A model generated the notes under the pieces. That model worked only from the letters and a program-made list of their open reading frames with translations, was not told where the DNA came from and did not search any database. From assembly GCA_028829895.1 (NCBI GenBank), contig CM054180.1:112519135-112583134 (forward strand): a DNA stretch of 64,000 bases. The letters are read 5' to 3'. The position numbers and the translations under genes are program-made. This stretch comes from Sinotaia quadrata. Taxonomy: Eukaryota; Mollusca; Gastropoda; Architaenioglossa; Viviparidae. Shown here piece after piece: positions 1 through 11,160 of the stretch; the first letter of the stretch is position 1, and every line of letters starts with the position of its first letter.

Positions 1-733
1 ACTTTCCGAGGTTATTTGGTGTATATTTCCTCTTGTGTTGTATGGGTGATCTAAAGACTGGAGACAGGTTTTCTTTTCCCCAATATAAAAACAAACTGCA
101 CCTACCTAAAAGGACATTACGAATTTGTGTGCATCCGAAAAACTATGCTTAATTTCACTGGCGATTGAGAAAGAATTTTGTGATGGAACTTTTGGCTGTG
201 GCCTGCCGGCTTTGACAAAGGTCTTGTGTTTGATATGAGTATTCTTTGTTTTAAATCTCGCCTTTTCAGATGATGGCAATTACACAGTAATTTTCTACTG
301 ATCATTGTCATGTTCATTTAAATCAAAGTCGTACTGCAATTGTATGACGTCCTTAGATATCTTTTTAAAAGCTTTATTTACCATACCAATAGGAGCAGTA
401 GTGGACGGTCAGCATAATCTGTGAGGAAGTTTATAAATTACCACCACCATCATTATTAATAGATTAATTGAAACTATGTCAAATAAAATTTTTATTACTG
501 AAATCCTGCACTTTAGGTGGTTTTAGGCGAAACGTTTTAACCTTTGTTACTGAGATTTGAGCTACGTATATAAAGTCAACTCATTAAGATCATTACGTAG
601 GAGAAATATCACTAATTGATAACCTGACAGTAGTTTAGTATCTTCATTAGCATTCTTTTAAGAAAGACAATAGTGTTTCTCATGAAGTGGTGAAGACTAT
701 CCAGGTCACCATGAATCCATCGAACTAGCAGTG

Positions 734-767
<34 letters not shown>

Positions 768-1516
768 AAGAAATTTTGCGCTTTGAAAATATTCAGGTAA
801 AGAAGAGGATTATGCAACACAATACAATCTCCAATTTTCTGAGTTAATTTATGTTTCCATTCACTCTATGAACATCTCTTTTCATTCTATATCATATTTA
901 CTACAACATTTAACTTGAGGTTAATGTTATTTCGAATTGTGCATTTTTTTCTATGAAGTTGATAATTGAAAATAATATTACAGAGCAATGGTACATAGAA
1001 TGACTACTCATATACGTAAAAGATAACTGAACGAATCAGGAGAGTTTCTTTTCAAAGTCTCGGATAAATTATTTTACTGAATCAAAGTCTTGTGCATGAA
1101 AACTGTTTGGTCACGTGTGTATTGTACTTCCTTAAGGTAAGCAAACCACGTTATTTAGCCCTAACGGATTGCAAATTTAAAAAAGGCGTAATCATTGATA
1201 AAAGTAGACATGAAATATTCAATAAGGATTGTTAGCTGTCTTATGAAATTTCATGCATAAATGAGTTTAAAAGTAAACTGATTATGAATATATACGTACT
1301 GAATATTAACTCCGTAATTCTGGTGAAATTATAGAGTGATTCATTAGCGGTTTTAGATTTAAACTGTGTATTAATTAAATCACTATATTCTGTATGTACA
1401 TTTTAATTCTTAATAAAACTTATTATTGAAATAAATTCATTTAAATTTTCGGCAGATAAAAACATTTTTAAAAGTGAGGGTAGTCTAAAAGAAAAATAGT
1501 ACTGAAATGCACAAAC
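1..1516. other. 3' flank of gene 1, no gene recognised
   Basis: This stretch should hold any terminal exon or the 3' UTR of gene 1. No reading frame is conserved across units. A minus-strand AATAAA at 373-378 (forward TTTATT) recurs at 20454-20459 and 56131-56136 and is a candidate polyadenylation signal. Confidence 0.4.
736..765. repeat. CA microsatellite
   Basis: Pure (CA)15; the same site is longer in units 2-4 (20818, 39103, 56474). Confidence 0.95.
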
Positions 1517-1696
1517 CTTTTTGAGGAAAAAACAAAGATCAAACATTGCGTAACATGGCTGCGCCACATTCTTTGCCATAACTCCTTGGTCTTTGCCATC
1601 CACGTACACATGAAGAGAGTGGGATGTATCAACCATCACACCAAGACGACTTCCGTCTTTAACAGTCCTTAATGCAGGACAGGAGTATTCACTAGT
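1517..1696 (-). CDS. TRIM-NHR gene 1, exon 4: NHR domain, C-terminal part
   Basis: 60 codons, phase 0, from acceptor CTTTTAG|ACT to donor AAG|GTTTGT. It encodes TSEYSCPALRTVKDGSRLGV, MVDTSHSLHVYVDGKDQGV and QPCYAMFDLCFFLKK, which is the classic end of an NHR (RLGVMVD, LHVYVDG, DQG, CYAxFDL). Without splicing the frame would run on about 37 codons to a stop. In gene 4 a deletion just after the donor shifts that tail while the exon itself is intact, which supports splicing here. The next exon was not found, so the gene's C-terminus is unknown. Exons 1-4 together give 529 codons. Confidence 0.78.
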
Positions 1697-2366
1697 CTAA
1701 AAGAAAATATTTTAATTCTTTAATAGTCGCTAAGGCAGGACAGGATTACTCGTTCGTCTAAAGAAAACATTATTTTAAAAAGTTCATGTATTTTCTTTTT
1801 TCTACATATGTATTATAGATGTACGCAGACCGTAATACAAAAAGAAACTAAACACAGGGCAACTATAAAACAAGAACAGTGATAAAAAGTTTCGAAAATC
1901 TTTTAGAAATAAAATGTAATTAAAAGATTATAAACAGCTCACCACTAACACTATACAGTACCGTTAGTTACACAAGCCATGTATAAAACCAGATTCTAAG
2001 TAATTCACTTAATTTAACTTCATCTACTCTATTCACCTCTGGAAGGTAGATGTGTATATTATCTAAAGTCCAGTTTAATAATAAAATACATTGAACCAAA
2101 ATGTACACTTCCACGTGACGATGCAAAGAGTGTTTGCTCCAAAATAAATCACTATTAATACTTAGCACACTTTTCCCCAGGAAATCCAGTTTCGAAGGTA
2201 AATGAAGACATTTGTACAAATAAAATAAGATCTACCTGTATGTCTCTGTACACACATTGATACACCCACGGACGCACGGACGCAAACAGCAAGCAGATGC
2301 ACTTAACATATAGTTCTGGATTAAGAACTTTAGAAACAGGTTTATTATTTGTACAATATAACTAAC

Positions 2367-2531
2367 ACATTTGCCGTGAATTATTCCTCCTGTTTCATAT
2401 ACACCGACAAAACTCTTTATTTCGAAGCTATCTACTGGTAACGTGATTGACAGTGGGTTCTCTTCACAAACACCAATTGCTATGTAGTCGCCATACCATA
2501 GGCCTAGGGGATCTGTCTTTTCCACTAGTAT
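2367..2531 (-). CDS. TRIM-NHR gene 1, exon 3: NHR domain, middle part
   Basis: 55 codons, phase 0, from acceptor TTTGTGCAG|ATA. The residues ILVEKT, then WYGDYIAIGVCEENP, LPVDSF and GGIIHGK match the NHR core (W-x-G-x-L-x-I-G-V, P, L-P). The donor is TGT|GTTAGT. In gene 2 it is TCG|GTTAGT and in gene 4 TGG|GTTAGT, so the base before GT is less favourable here. Two codons are extra relative to genes 2 and 4 (TDPLGLWYG against TNTPWYG). It lies about 3.1 kb downstream of exon 2. The intervening intron holds CA, CT and TA microsatellites and the 50-bp minisatellite. Confidence 0.78.
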
Positions 2532-3225
2532 CTGCACAAATGAAATTAAAATAATTTAATTAAAATGCTTACTCTGCCCAGTCCGTGAATATTTTATATT
2601 TTGAATAAACACATCTTATAAATACTTTGCTAGAGATATATTCACTTTAGTAAAAACAAATTAATTATGTACCTGTTTTGAAGTATTGAAAGTAATACTA
2701 TTATTTATTTAGATGACGTAAATATGTTCTAAAGTCTTTAGACTTATTTTGCAGCAGTGTCATTATGAACGAGACTTTGATACAGATTTAATGCGCTGCT
2801 TCATTTTCTATTCGTTTTCAAATAAAAAGAATGGTATTGCACATTAACCAATGAAAGCAGTTTGCCTATTGCTTCTATTTCATTTCAGCTTTAGTTTTAA
2901 CGCAGAATAAGTATGCTTTTGTATCAAACTACAAAAAGAAAATACGAACATAATCCAGTCCAGTAATTTCATACAGTTTTATCAATGAAAGGAAATGAAC
3001 ACAAGACTTGCAAATCAAACACCAATAACGAAATCACATCACACATTTTACAACTGAAATTCTCGCACACAAGACGTATGACTGAAGTCAATTAATCCCT
3101 TAAAAGGAACAATCATATTTACAAACTTAGAAAACGTATCTTAATAACATAAACATTATATGTCATATTGGCCTTTGTTCATCAAAAGTCAAAAGAGGCA
3201 AATATACGTAAATATATACGCAGGA

Positions 3226-3232
3226 GCGCGCG

Positions 3233-3296
<64 letters not shown>

Positions 3297-3320
3297 CACA
3301 CGCACGCACGCACGCACGTG

Positions 3321-3354
<34 letters not shown>

Positions 3355-3362
3355 CATATGCA
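3226..3362. repeat. CA/GCAC/TA compound microsatellite
   Basis: CG start, (CA) run to 3294, GCAC repeats, (CA) 3321-3340, (TA) 3341-3354. In the intron between NHR exons 2 and 3 of gene 1. Confidence 0.95.
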
Positions 3363-3886
3363 TATGCTAGAAAAAGAAACTTTTTGAATTTCTCTTGTAT
3401 TTTGTCTCATTAGTTTTTTTTCTATGATTTCTCTCTTACTCTTTTAGTTTAGTTTTAGAATGTGTTCTCTATTTGTCTTTATACTTTTACATTAACTTTA
3501 ATTAACTCGCTCCACACAAGTAAAAGTTAAGTTTATTTCTCTCTCTGTTTTTTATTTCTCTGTCCCTCTCTCTCCATCTCTATCTGTCCCTTGCAGAGTC
3601 CTTTAAACGGCAGATTCTGAAATTACCTCTTTATATCTGTTTGTATATGTTTACATCTCTGTAATGATATCAAGTTTTACATGTCTGCTTTCTAATATTT
3701 CTGTATCTGTATCTATTTATAGATCTGTCTAATGCTTTCTTCATCTTTTTTAACATTTCAAATTTTCTCTTTGAAAGAGGACTGTCCGAAGTAAATACAA
3801 CACTAAAACGAACAATAATATTTTCAAACCTCCAAATAATAAACATTATATCTCATATTGTTATTGTTATGTCAAATCATAAAGTT

Positions 3887-3994
<108 letters not shown>

Positions 3995-4198
3995 ATAAAT
4001 GTGCGTAACTGGAAGAGAAAAGTATTAAATTTCTTCTCCTTGGACAATGCCATCAGAATGTCATCTAGCTCGACAGACTCTGAAATAAGCATTAACAGGA
4101 ATCATTTTGAGTTCCACTTTTACTCTCACATTTACTCTCACATCAACCTTGCGTAGTCCATCTGTTCTCTCATCTGTCTATTATCTTTCATTTGCTCA

Positions 4199-4204
<6 letters not shown>

Positions 4205-4258
<54 letters not shown>
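4205..4258. repeat. CT microsatellite
   Basis: (CT)27; unit 2 has only four CT here while unit 3 has about 53. Confidence 0.95.
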
Positions 4259-4262
<4 letters not shown>

Positions 4263-4554
4263 CTTAATTTTCACTTCAGTTTTAGAACCTTCCCTATATT
4301 TGTCTTGTTTATCCTCTTTGTCTCTCTAAGGAATTCGCACCGTACAATAAAAATTCGTACTCTCTCTCTCCTGTGTTTTTTTTTTGTTTTTATTTTTGGG
4401 AGTAGTATATTTGTCTTTCGATCCGCCTCTTTCCTTCGCTATCCATCCTATGCATATTCCGTCTTTGTACACCGGTTTCTAAATGTGTCTCTATATGTCT
4501 GTCTCGCTATGCTTTTATCTATATAATGCTACTCATTTACATATTGACCCCTTA

Positions 4555-4560
4555 TCTCTC

Positions 4561-4633
<73 letters not shown>
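4555..4633. repeat. CT/TA compound microsatellite
   Basis: (CT) to 4602 with one interruption, then (TA) to 4633. Confidence 0.95.
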
Positions 4634-4638
<5 letters not shown>

Positions 4639-4771
4639 ACTCTTTTTTTGCTCCTACCTTTTTCTGTCTGGTAATGTTCTGTATAATTCTTATTTCTTTG
4701 ATATGTCTTTCCTTCTTTTGTTTCCCTTTTCTTCTTTTCCTTTTTCTACTTCTACTTTACTGTGAATCTCT

Positions 4772-5036
4772 TTTGCAAAATGTTGAATGTCAATTAAATA
4801 TCTAACATTTTAGGCATGTCAATAACAAAATGTTGAGTATCATTTAAATGTCTAACATTTTAGGCATGTCAATAACAAAATGTTGAGTGTCATTTAAATA
4901 TCTAACATTTTAGGCATGTCAATAACAAAATGTTGAGTGTCATTTAAATATCTAACATTTTAGGCATGTCAATAACAAAATGTTGAGTGTCTTTAAATAT
5001 CTAACATTTTAGAAATGTCAATAACAAAATGTCCAA
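4772..5036. repeat. 50-bp minisatellite, about five copies, unit 1
   Basis: Period 50. Each unit contains AACATTTTAGGCATGTCAAT followed by AACAAAATGTT, so AACATTTT and AAAATGTT form a small hairpin around a 15-base loop. It lies in the intron between NHR exons 2 and 3. Confidence 0.85.
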
Positions 5037-5609
5037 TGTCAACCCGTAGAATGACACTGGGACCATAACTCCCCATAGATGCACACGCTCAGTCTCAGCA
5101 ATCCTAGTCTCTAAAAATAACCAGAGTGAAGGAAACATGTGCCTTCACTTCAGCAGCCAATTTGTTACAATGATTTTTGTATTGGGTACTGTAATACAGT
5201 ACCGTCTGACGGCATTTTTTAACCTGACACTGAACGTGTTAAATATCTACCATTTGGCATGTCAATAAAAATTGCACGAGTAGGAAATGTCTCAGAAGAT
5301 GTTTAATTAATTAATAGCTAGAAACAAGAGATTTTTCGGTGAAAAAATGTTTTTCTTTTCTAGTGAGAGGGTTGGTATCAACTGATCTCAATCAAAGAAC
5401 AAAAATAATTAACAACCAGTCACTAAAAATGTTACGGGCTAGTCACTGAGCTATGCATCTTTCACTGTATGTTCATGCACACTTAAAGCAAGCAATTTTG
5501 ATTATATATTTAAATTATACGCATTACGTTCTTAAGCCAATTAGTTCTTAGAATTTTCCCAATATAAATTTTAAAAGGTGTTCTATTCAATTATCCAATC
5601 ATCAATCAC

Positions 5610-5753
5610 CTCATACACTTTGTTGGTAGACATTGGTTCTCTAGAAATCAACCCACGGTTTTGCCAAACATTAGTGTCTTTCACCTCTGCAGTCTGTCCG
5701 TTACTTGACAGTACTATGTTCCTTCCGCAATTGTTGTAAAACATCCAGGGATT
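5610..5753 (-). CDS. TRIM-NHR gene 1, exon 2: NHR domain, first part
   Basis: 48 codons, phase 0 at both ends, from acceptor TTACAG|AAT to donor GAG|GTGATT. It encodes the start of an NHR: MFYNNCGRNIVLS, then QTAEVKD, then LISREPM and NKVYE. This fits the family pattern of a GxNIxLS strand, an A-x-R/K segment and an S-x-x-P-L/M turn. Reading past the donor gives a stop within seven codons, and the first residues of exon 3 complete the expected YE-ILVEK strand, so the donor choice is well supported. Gene 1 differs from genes 2-3 at several sites here (Y for H after MF, R for S, TNVWQ for LNVYE or INGYE). Confidence 0.8.
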
Positions 5754-6071
5754 CTGTAATGATGACATTAAAATTATTAAAACAATCCTAATTATATACT
5801 TGAATGAAAATCCACTTTACAAAACCTCTGTTGTGAGATAAATTAAATAAAATTAATTCTTATAATTTCATTCTACGACAAATAATACTTCAAACATATG
5901 ACGTGAATATTTCATTGTTAAGTATTAAATATTGTTAAGTATTGTGCTTGAGTTTTAGAAGTCTGGAAGATAATCTGATTTAGTGCCGTTTGTCTTTCAA
6001 TACCAGATACAGAGATGCAACAACTAAGAAACAACTTTTATTAAATCTGAAAAAAACTACAAATTCTAACA

Positions 6072-6132
6072 ATGAAGCATCATTTGAAAATTGCTACTGT
6101 ATTCTTGTTAGCCTTATCTATTTGTAGTAGAG
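6072..6132 (+). CDS. Antisense signal-peptide-like exon, unit 1
   Basis: An ATG opens a frame whose first 20 residues (MKHHLKIATVFLLALSICSR) have the build of a secretory signal peptide: a basic start, a core of ten or so hydrophobic residues and a small/Cys end. It stops at AGAG|GTAAAT, a good splice donor in phase 1, the phase typical of signal-peptide exons in secreted proteins. It lies on the plus strand inside the intron between exons 1 and 2 of TRIM-NHR gene 1. If unspliced, the frame ends within about eight codons. The rest of the gene was not identified; a short exon at 7029-7051 is one candidate. It could be chance, but it is retained in all four units. Confidence 0.4.
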
Positions 6133-7028
6133 GTAAATCTAAAATTAACTGATATATTTTTCTGCCACTTAATGATCCTTTATTAAGCAGGCCTTAAATA
6201 ATAGGGGAATGCATTTTTTCTGTCAGGAAATCTAGACTTTGATAAATATTTACAAGAAATTACTATTAATTTTCTTATTATTGTATGGAAAAATTTCTCT
6301 TCAATAATAAACTGTGTAGGCATTTCAATAGTATACACATTTGTACTAATACATTGTATTATTTCATGTTCATTTTCGATTTTACGTAAATATACTTGAA
6401 TACTAGATCAAGTGTTTAACAGTCAATAGTAACTAGTGTTGGTTGCACGATTCGAATTAATCAATATATGCAGAGTGTATGATAAAAACATAAATTAATT
6501 ACTATAATTTCATTAAAAGATAAACAATATTTTACTGAAAAATTATGCACCGTGGATAGCATAGATATAATCTTTAAAATGTCAAATGATCCAGAATACG
6601 GTTGGGATTTTATCAAGCTTAACTTCAATAATGAATTATGACTTTATTAATCCCTTGCACAAATATATTCAAACATAGATTGTATTGGATGTGAAATATT
6701 TTCTAATCTAATTTGTATTATTATGTATTATATTATCATGTAAAATATTGCAACAAAGGATAAATTCAAAAACATTTAACTTGTAACAAAGCACAAAAAT
6801 AACCAGATGAATGATCAATTAATTTGTAATATATCGCAGAAATAACCAGATTTATGAAAATAATTCATTTTTTTAAAATAAACATATCGTAAATCATCTG
6901 CCGATCCTTTATTAAAGTAAACAAATATGAATAAACTGTATTTGTTAAACACACTCTTTGACTCCCTGACTTTATTTGTCGGTATTTTTAACATTAATAT
7001 TTAATTATTACATTACTCTTAATTACAG

Positions 7029-7051
7029 ATTTAAAGAAAAAGAGAAATTAA
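7029..7051 (+). CDS. Candidate second exon after the signal-peptide-like exon, unit 1
   Basis: After a pyrimidine-leaning acceptor (CTCTTAATTACAG) a phase-1 join to the exon ending at 6132 would read D-LKKKRN and stop, giving a secreted peptide precursor of only 27 residues with a very basic tail. The acceptor and tail are the same in units 2 and 3. This is one possibility among several acceptors in the intron and rests only on splice-site appearance and phase. Confidence 0.15.
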
Positions 7052-7264
7052 AATTGTAATTTAAAATAGATTAAAGGGATCGCTGTTTATGCCTTCGTGC
7101 ATCTGATACAGTTATGAATTTTATTTATAGTAAAAAGTTTACTTTAAAAAAAAGTAATCCATAATACATCGCATTGAATTCCTTATTCCAGTCAGAAACA
7201 ACATTTTAGCAAATAAAAAAAACTGACTGAACTGCATAAATCGAATTAATAGATCATCTTATAT

Positions 7265-7435
7265 ATGTTCGTAGTCGGGGAAATGTCGAGGATTAGGGTC
7301 GTATAGAGGACAGTTGTGTGTCCCGTCTCAATGCAGATTTCAGCATCTTAGTACCATCCACCGCATTAATAATCGATCTTATCCCTTTCATACCCGGTGG
7401 TTTCATTTCGGACCCATGTAGGAATAAAATGTAAA
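7265..7435. other. GC-richer conserved block in the first intron, unit 1
   Basis: It stands out from the AT-rich intron. On the minus strand it holds an open frame of about 40 codons (MKPPGMKGIRSIINAVDG, then MLKSALRRDTQLSSIRP and a stop). An overlapping second frame ends CPLYDPNPRHFPDYEHI and a stop. It lies just 100-250 bp downstream of the exon 1 donor, with almost no AG dinucleotide in between, so it could hold an alternative exon. However, a phase-0 join from exon 1 does not enter the long frame. The differences seen between units change residues, so coding function is doubtful. Confidence 0.3.
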
Positions 7436-7523
7436 TGTGGGTGAATGTGTGGGTGAAGGGATTGTGAAGTCAAATAAATATGATAAATCAGTGAAAAATA
7501 TGTATTAAAGAATTAAAACATAC

Positions 7524-8621
7524 CTTTTCTGACCCAGTAGCAAAACTGAAAATCGGTTTTATCATTTTGTTTAATTCCTTCTCCACTTGTGATATCGATG
7601 TCATGTCAATTTCAAGCGTGACCTTTAGACAAGAATTCGTGTCTTGTGGCAGACTTGTGTCAAGGTCATTGACACGACTTTCAAGGTTTGTAACCATAGC
7701 TACTAGTGAGTTGTCATTTGTCATCTGTAACACTCGCTTAATTAGTCCTTGGTGAGATGTCACTCTTACACGTTTATGAGATATTATGGACTTTTGTTTA
7801 TGGACTGCAGATTTCATTTTGTCGTTTTCTTCAGTTACGAGTTTCTTCAGTCGTTTCCTACAGGTCTCCACCGACTTCAAAAGACTGTCGCACGTTTTAG
7901 CTATTTCTGCAAGAGCAGCATTAGTACTTTTCTCTGACTTTAATAAATTCTCTTCTAAATCTGTTATGGCCTGGCTCAAGGAGGATTCTGCTGCATTTAG
8001 TTTGCTTTCCATTTCCAGTAACGATTGTTTATATTTTCTAGACACCTCTGACACATATGTGACTTCCAAACATGTGCGGTGTTTTGCTGTCGCGCACAGG
8101 TGACAGATGAGGACATTGTGATTCACACAGACGAGTTCTGCAATTTTATCCGGGTGGACAGAACACGGTGCTAGACGACTTGCTGCCAGATGTTCTGGTG
8201 TCAGTGTCGCCACGTCTTCTACTTTATGGAAACTTGTTGATGGAAGCTTTCTATGAACTTCAATGCAGCCTTGACACAGTTTGACATTGCAGTGTAGACA
8301 CAGTGATATCGCATCGGCGTTGTTGTGCACGTGACATACATGTTTTTCACTGAATATCTTCATGCTCATTACCATTGCTGACATTGCATGATCTGTAGGC
8401 AAAGAATCCACAAAGGCCTCACAGTTTTTAATGTTATAATATTTGGGATCCACGATAACACTACGACATAGTGGACACAACGGCTCTGTCTTCGTCTTCA
8501 TCCAACTGACCAGACAATCACGACATAGCAGGTGAGCGCAAGGAAGGATTTTAGGATCAGAATACTTTTCGTGACAAACAGGACAGTCCGTACTCTGCAT
8601 TTCCTTGTCTGATGTCGCCAT
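7524..8621 (-). CDS. TRIM-NHR gene 1, exon 1: RING, two B-boxes, coiled coil
   Basis: First coding exon of a probable E3 ubiquitin ligase; 366 codons, phase 0. The RING has all C3HC4 ligands: C13, C16, C28, H30, C33, C36, C49, C52. B-box 1 spans about C96-H132 (C96, H99, C108, C111, C116, C119, H123, H132). B-box 2 spans about C153-C184 (C153, H156, C165, H168, C173, C176, H181). Residues about 190-275 are rich in K/E/L heptads, a coiled coil expected to dimerise the protein. There is no signal peptide or membrane segment, so a cytosolic protein is likely. The frame runs 11 codons past AAG|GTATGT, but that is the donor. The ATG is the first in frame and lies 8 bases after an acceptor (TTGTCACAG, ending at 8630), so a 5' UTR intron is likely. 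Exons 2-4 at 5753, 2531 and 1696 continue the protein. Start, frame and domains are seen; ligase activity is inferred from the family. Confidence 0.9.
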
Positions 8622-8633
8622 CGTGATAACTGT

Positions 8634-11034
8634 GACAATAATTATATGTTTGTAATATCAAGCATATCAAGTATTTCTTTTAGCGAATTGCAAATAAATA
8701 GCAAATACAGATTTAACTCTCTCAAGGTCTGGGAGTCTATGTGTGTCCCATCTGTCTATCTATCTAGTTCTCTCCCTCGAACTCTTTCTCTATTTTTCGG
8801 ATGACAGTTTAAGCCTTACAGAGGTATGCAAGAGTAACCGTCGAAGGTTGCTGAATAATACCTCTCAACATTCATGGAAGCAAGAGTAAAATACGTGTCT
8901 ACATTATATCGCTGAAATACAGAAAGAGAAAAATGCATGTCTGTATTGTATAGTGAAACACAGAAAGAGTAAAATACATATTTATTCTTTTCAAGAATAA
9001 GAATAGACATGAGAGAGACCGTGTGCATAAAAAAGATAATAAAATTAAATAACTTAAATATAATGTCCTCTCATATTACTTTTCTTTTCAATTAGGCATG
9101 TTATTCTAAATTTGTCAATACAAACGTATAGCATCATAAATATTATAATTACTTTTGTATTTCATATAGCATATATTAATGTAAGAAAACATCAGATTAT
9201 CAGAAACCTTTCAACTTTGTACAAAGTATTACATTGGTAAGTATAGAAAGAGTTAATGGTTAACTGTAAATAAGTCTGTACTGATGCACTTCAACGGATA
9301 TTAGATACTAGGGTGACCAGATTACACATAAAATTATGTCCGTGTACTTTATTTTGATACAAAGTATTAAGCAGATATTTTTTAAATAAATATTTCCGGA
9401 AAATTGCATGGTCTACGTACATTTTCATTTCAATTTAAATTACGGGCTTTGTTTTATCAGACTTAGACTACCTTAATCATAATTATGTTTCTTCTTTAAT
9501 ATAGTGCGAATGGTTAAAGATCACAATACTTAAGTATAATTTGAAATAATTTTTAATTAAATAAGTAGACTTATTATATTTTTACATTTTAGACAAGGAT
9601 ACCAAATCTGATTTTTCTTACTACATTTGTATTTCACTATCTATTTAGTTTAACTGGTATATAACTAAAAGTAAAAATTCTTTTGACTAGTACAGTTATA
9701 ATAGACCTGATAAGATACTCATTAATGTAGCCAGCATATAATGGGAGCCTTTTCATAAAAATGGCGCAGCAACTTTCTTTTAAAATATATAATTTTATTA
9801 TATTTTAAATAAGTAGAAAATACTGGTATAAATGATATCGATTTATTTTGGAATAATACTAATGTAGAATTCGCTCTAAATAACGATTGTTTCATAAATA
9901 ATATTTAAAACCTATTCGGTAGAGCTAACTCTCTATATATATATAGCACAGTTAAATAAGAACTATAATGTAGAGAAAACTCTAAACTCTAAAGCCTTCA
10001 ATGCACAGATAAATAAGGACTATAATGTAGAAATATAGGCTAGATCGATTTTTTGTTTCAAATTACGCCATGCATTGCACTTAGAGTGTAGAACTACTAG
10101 AAATAATTTAAACATTTTTTTTCCAAAATCTGTATAAATTACAAGTCTTAAGCTGATTGATTAAATGTTCTGCAACATAAGGATATCGATTTACATGTAA
10201 ACTGTTCATTGATGTTTAATGTCTGAACTGACAGACCTGGTTATTTTTTCCCTTCTTGTTAGTTTCAATTGTGAATATAATTATATTTATTGAATTATAG
10301 AGTCATTAAATTGGGGTATATATATCTCGAAAAGCAGACGATACCAAACGCGTAATTACTGTAGACGCTACAATTCAAAGGTATTTTCAAAATGGCGAAC
10401 GTTTGGCGACAGTGCATTTGTCATTGTGTCCTCTCTATTTACAGAAATCAATTCTCCGCAAATGAAACGTGATTACAAAGTACGCATTAACACAAAGCAT
10501 ATGGAATTAAATAAAAGTATAAAATAAAAATGTATGACGTATCAGAATACAAATAAATATGTAAATGTGTAACGTGGTCGGCTTGCGATAACGTCTATAC
10601 GGAGAATTTGAAACCGCGATTGCCACACAAGGGAAACCATTAGAAAACGAAAATAAGTAATATACAAATGAGTTGTTCCCCTTAGTGGAAGTCTTGTAAA
10701 ATGTAAATAATGTGACTACTAGGTACAACGCTATCCATAACTAGACACGAAATCTAAATTACCGTATAAAAATAACCGTTTTATTTTTACTTCCTGTTGA
10801 GAAATATACATGTAACCATAATTAGTGATGCTAGTAATAGGCCGAAATCGTAATTAATCGCCTAAACATCAGCGTGGCGCAAATGTGAAACCGAAAGTAA
10901 ATAAACAAATATACTGAATAATTTATAATTAGTTCTCTATGATCATTAACGATAAGGTAATGTTGGACAGATATAGCATACAATCAGTAGCTGCGTTTGA
11001 TAGTGAATATAGCTGAATGATTTTGTATTGAAAG
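8634..11034. other. Upstream region of gene 1, no coding exon seen
   Basis: AT-rich, conserved in units 2 (30838 on) and 3 (44798 on). It includes a local repeat of AACTATAATGTAGAGA-type sequence at about 9950-10035. A less AT-rich patch at about 10375-10440 contains AAAATGGCGAACGTTTGGCG. A 26-codon plus-strand frame starting at that ATG is not kept in unit 2. Confidence 0.4.
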
Positions 11035-11160
11035 TAACTTACAGAACTCAGGTGATAAATATAATCGCTTGTCAGGAAAACGGGAACACAACAGCTACCT
11101 CGCAGTACACAATTATCCACGTGACATAGCACGTGATCTCACTTATCCGGTGAGTATTCT
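11035..11160. promoter_or_regulatory. Paired E-box segment with splice donors on both strands, unit 1
   Basis: Two CACGTG palindromes at 11118-11123 and 11130-11135 lie in a less AT-rich patch. On the plus strand TATCCG|GTGAGT follows at 11149. On the minus strand a donor-like GTTCT|GTAAGT lies at about 11038-11046. The TRIM gene needs a noncoding first exon upstream of its acceptor at 8630, so a minus-strand first exon and promoter here are plausible. A plus-strand exon is equally possible. The E-boxes are conserved in units 2 and 3. Confidence 0.3.

Noticed and set aside
2232..2366. Frame continuing past the exon 3 donor in gene 1 (and in genes 2 and 4)
   Set aside because: The NHR match ends at the GTTAGT donor and the tail is hydrophobic AT-rich sequence; exon 4 supplies the expected NHR continuation in phase.
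7488..7523. Eleven extra codons at the end of the exon 1 frame (VCFNSLIH...)
   Set aside because: They follow a consensus donor AAG|GTATGT in all three copies and are read as intron.
7567..8103. Plus-strand open frames opposite exon 1 of gene 1 (and at 29771-30307 and 43731-44267)
   Set aside because: They are the antisense shadow of the RING/B-box exon; their sequence has no domain and changes freely between units.
10929..11132. Minus-strand 67-codon frame across the E-box segment
   Set aside because: The frame is interrupted in units 2 and 3; the conserved part is better explained as a noncoding first exon or promoter.
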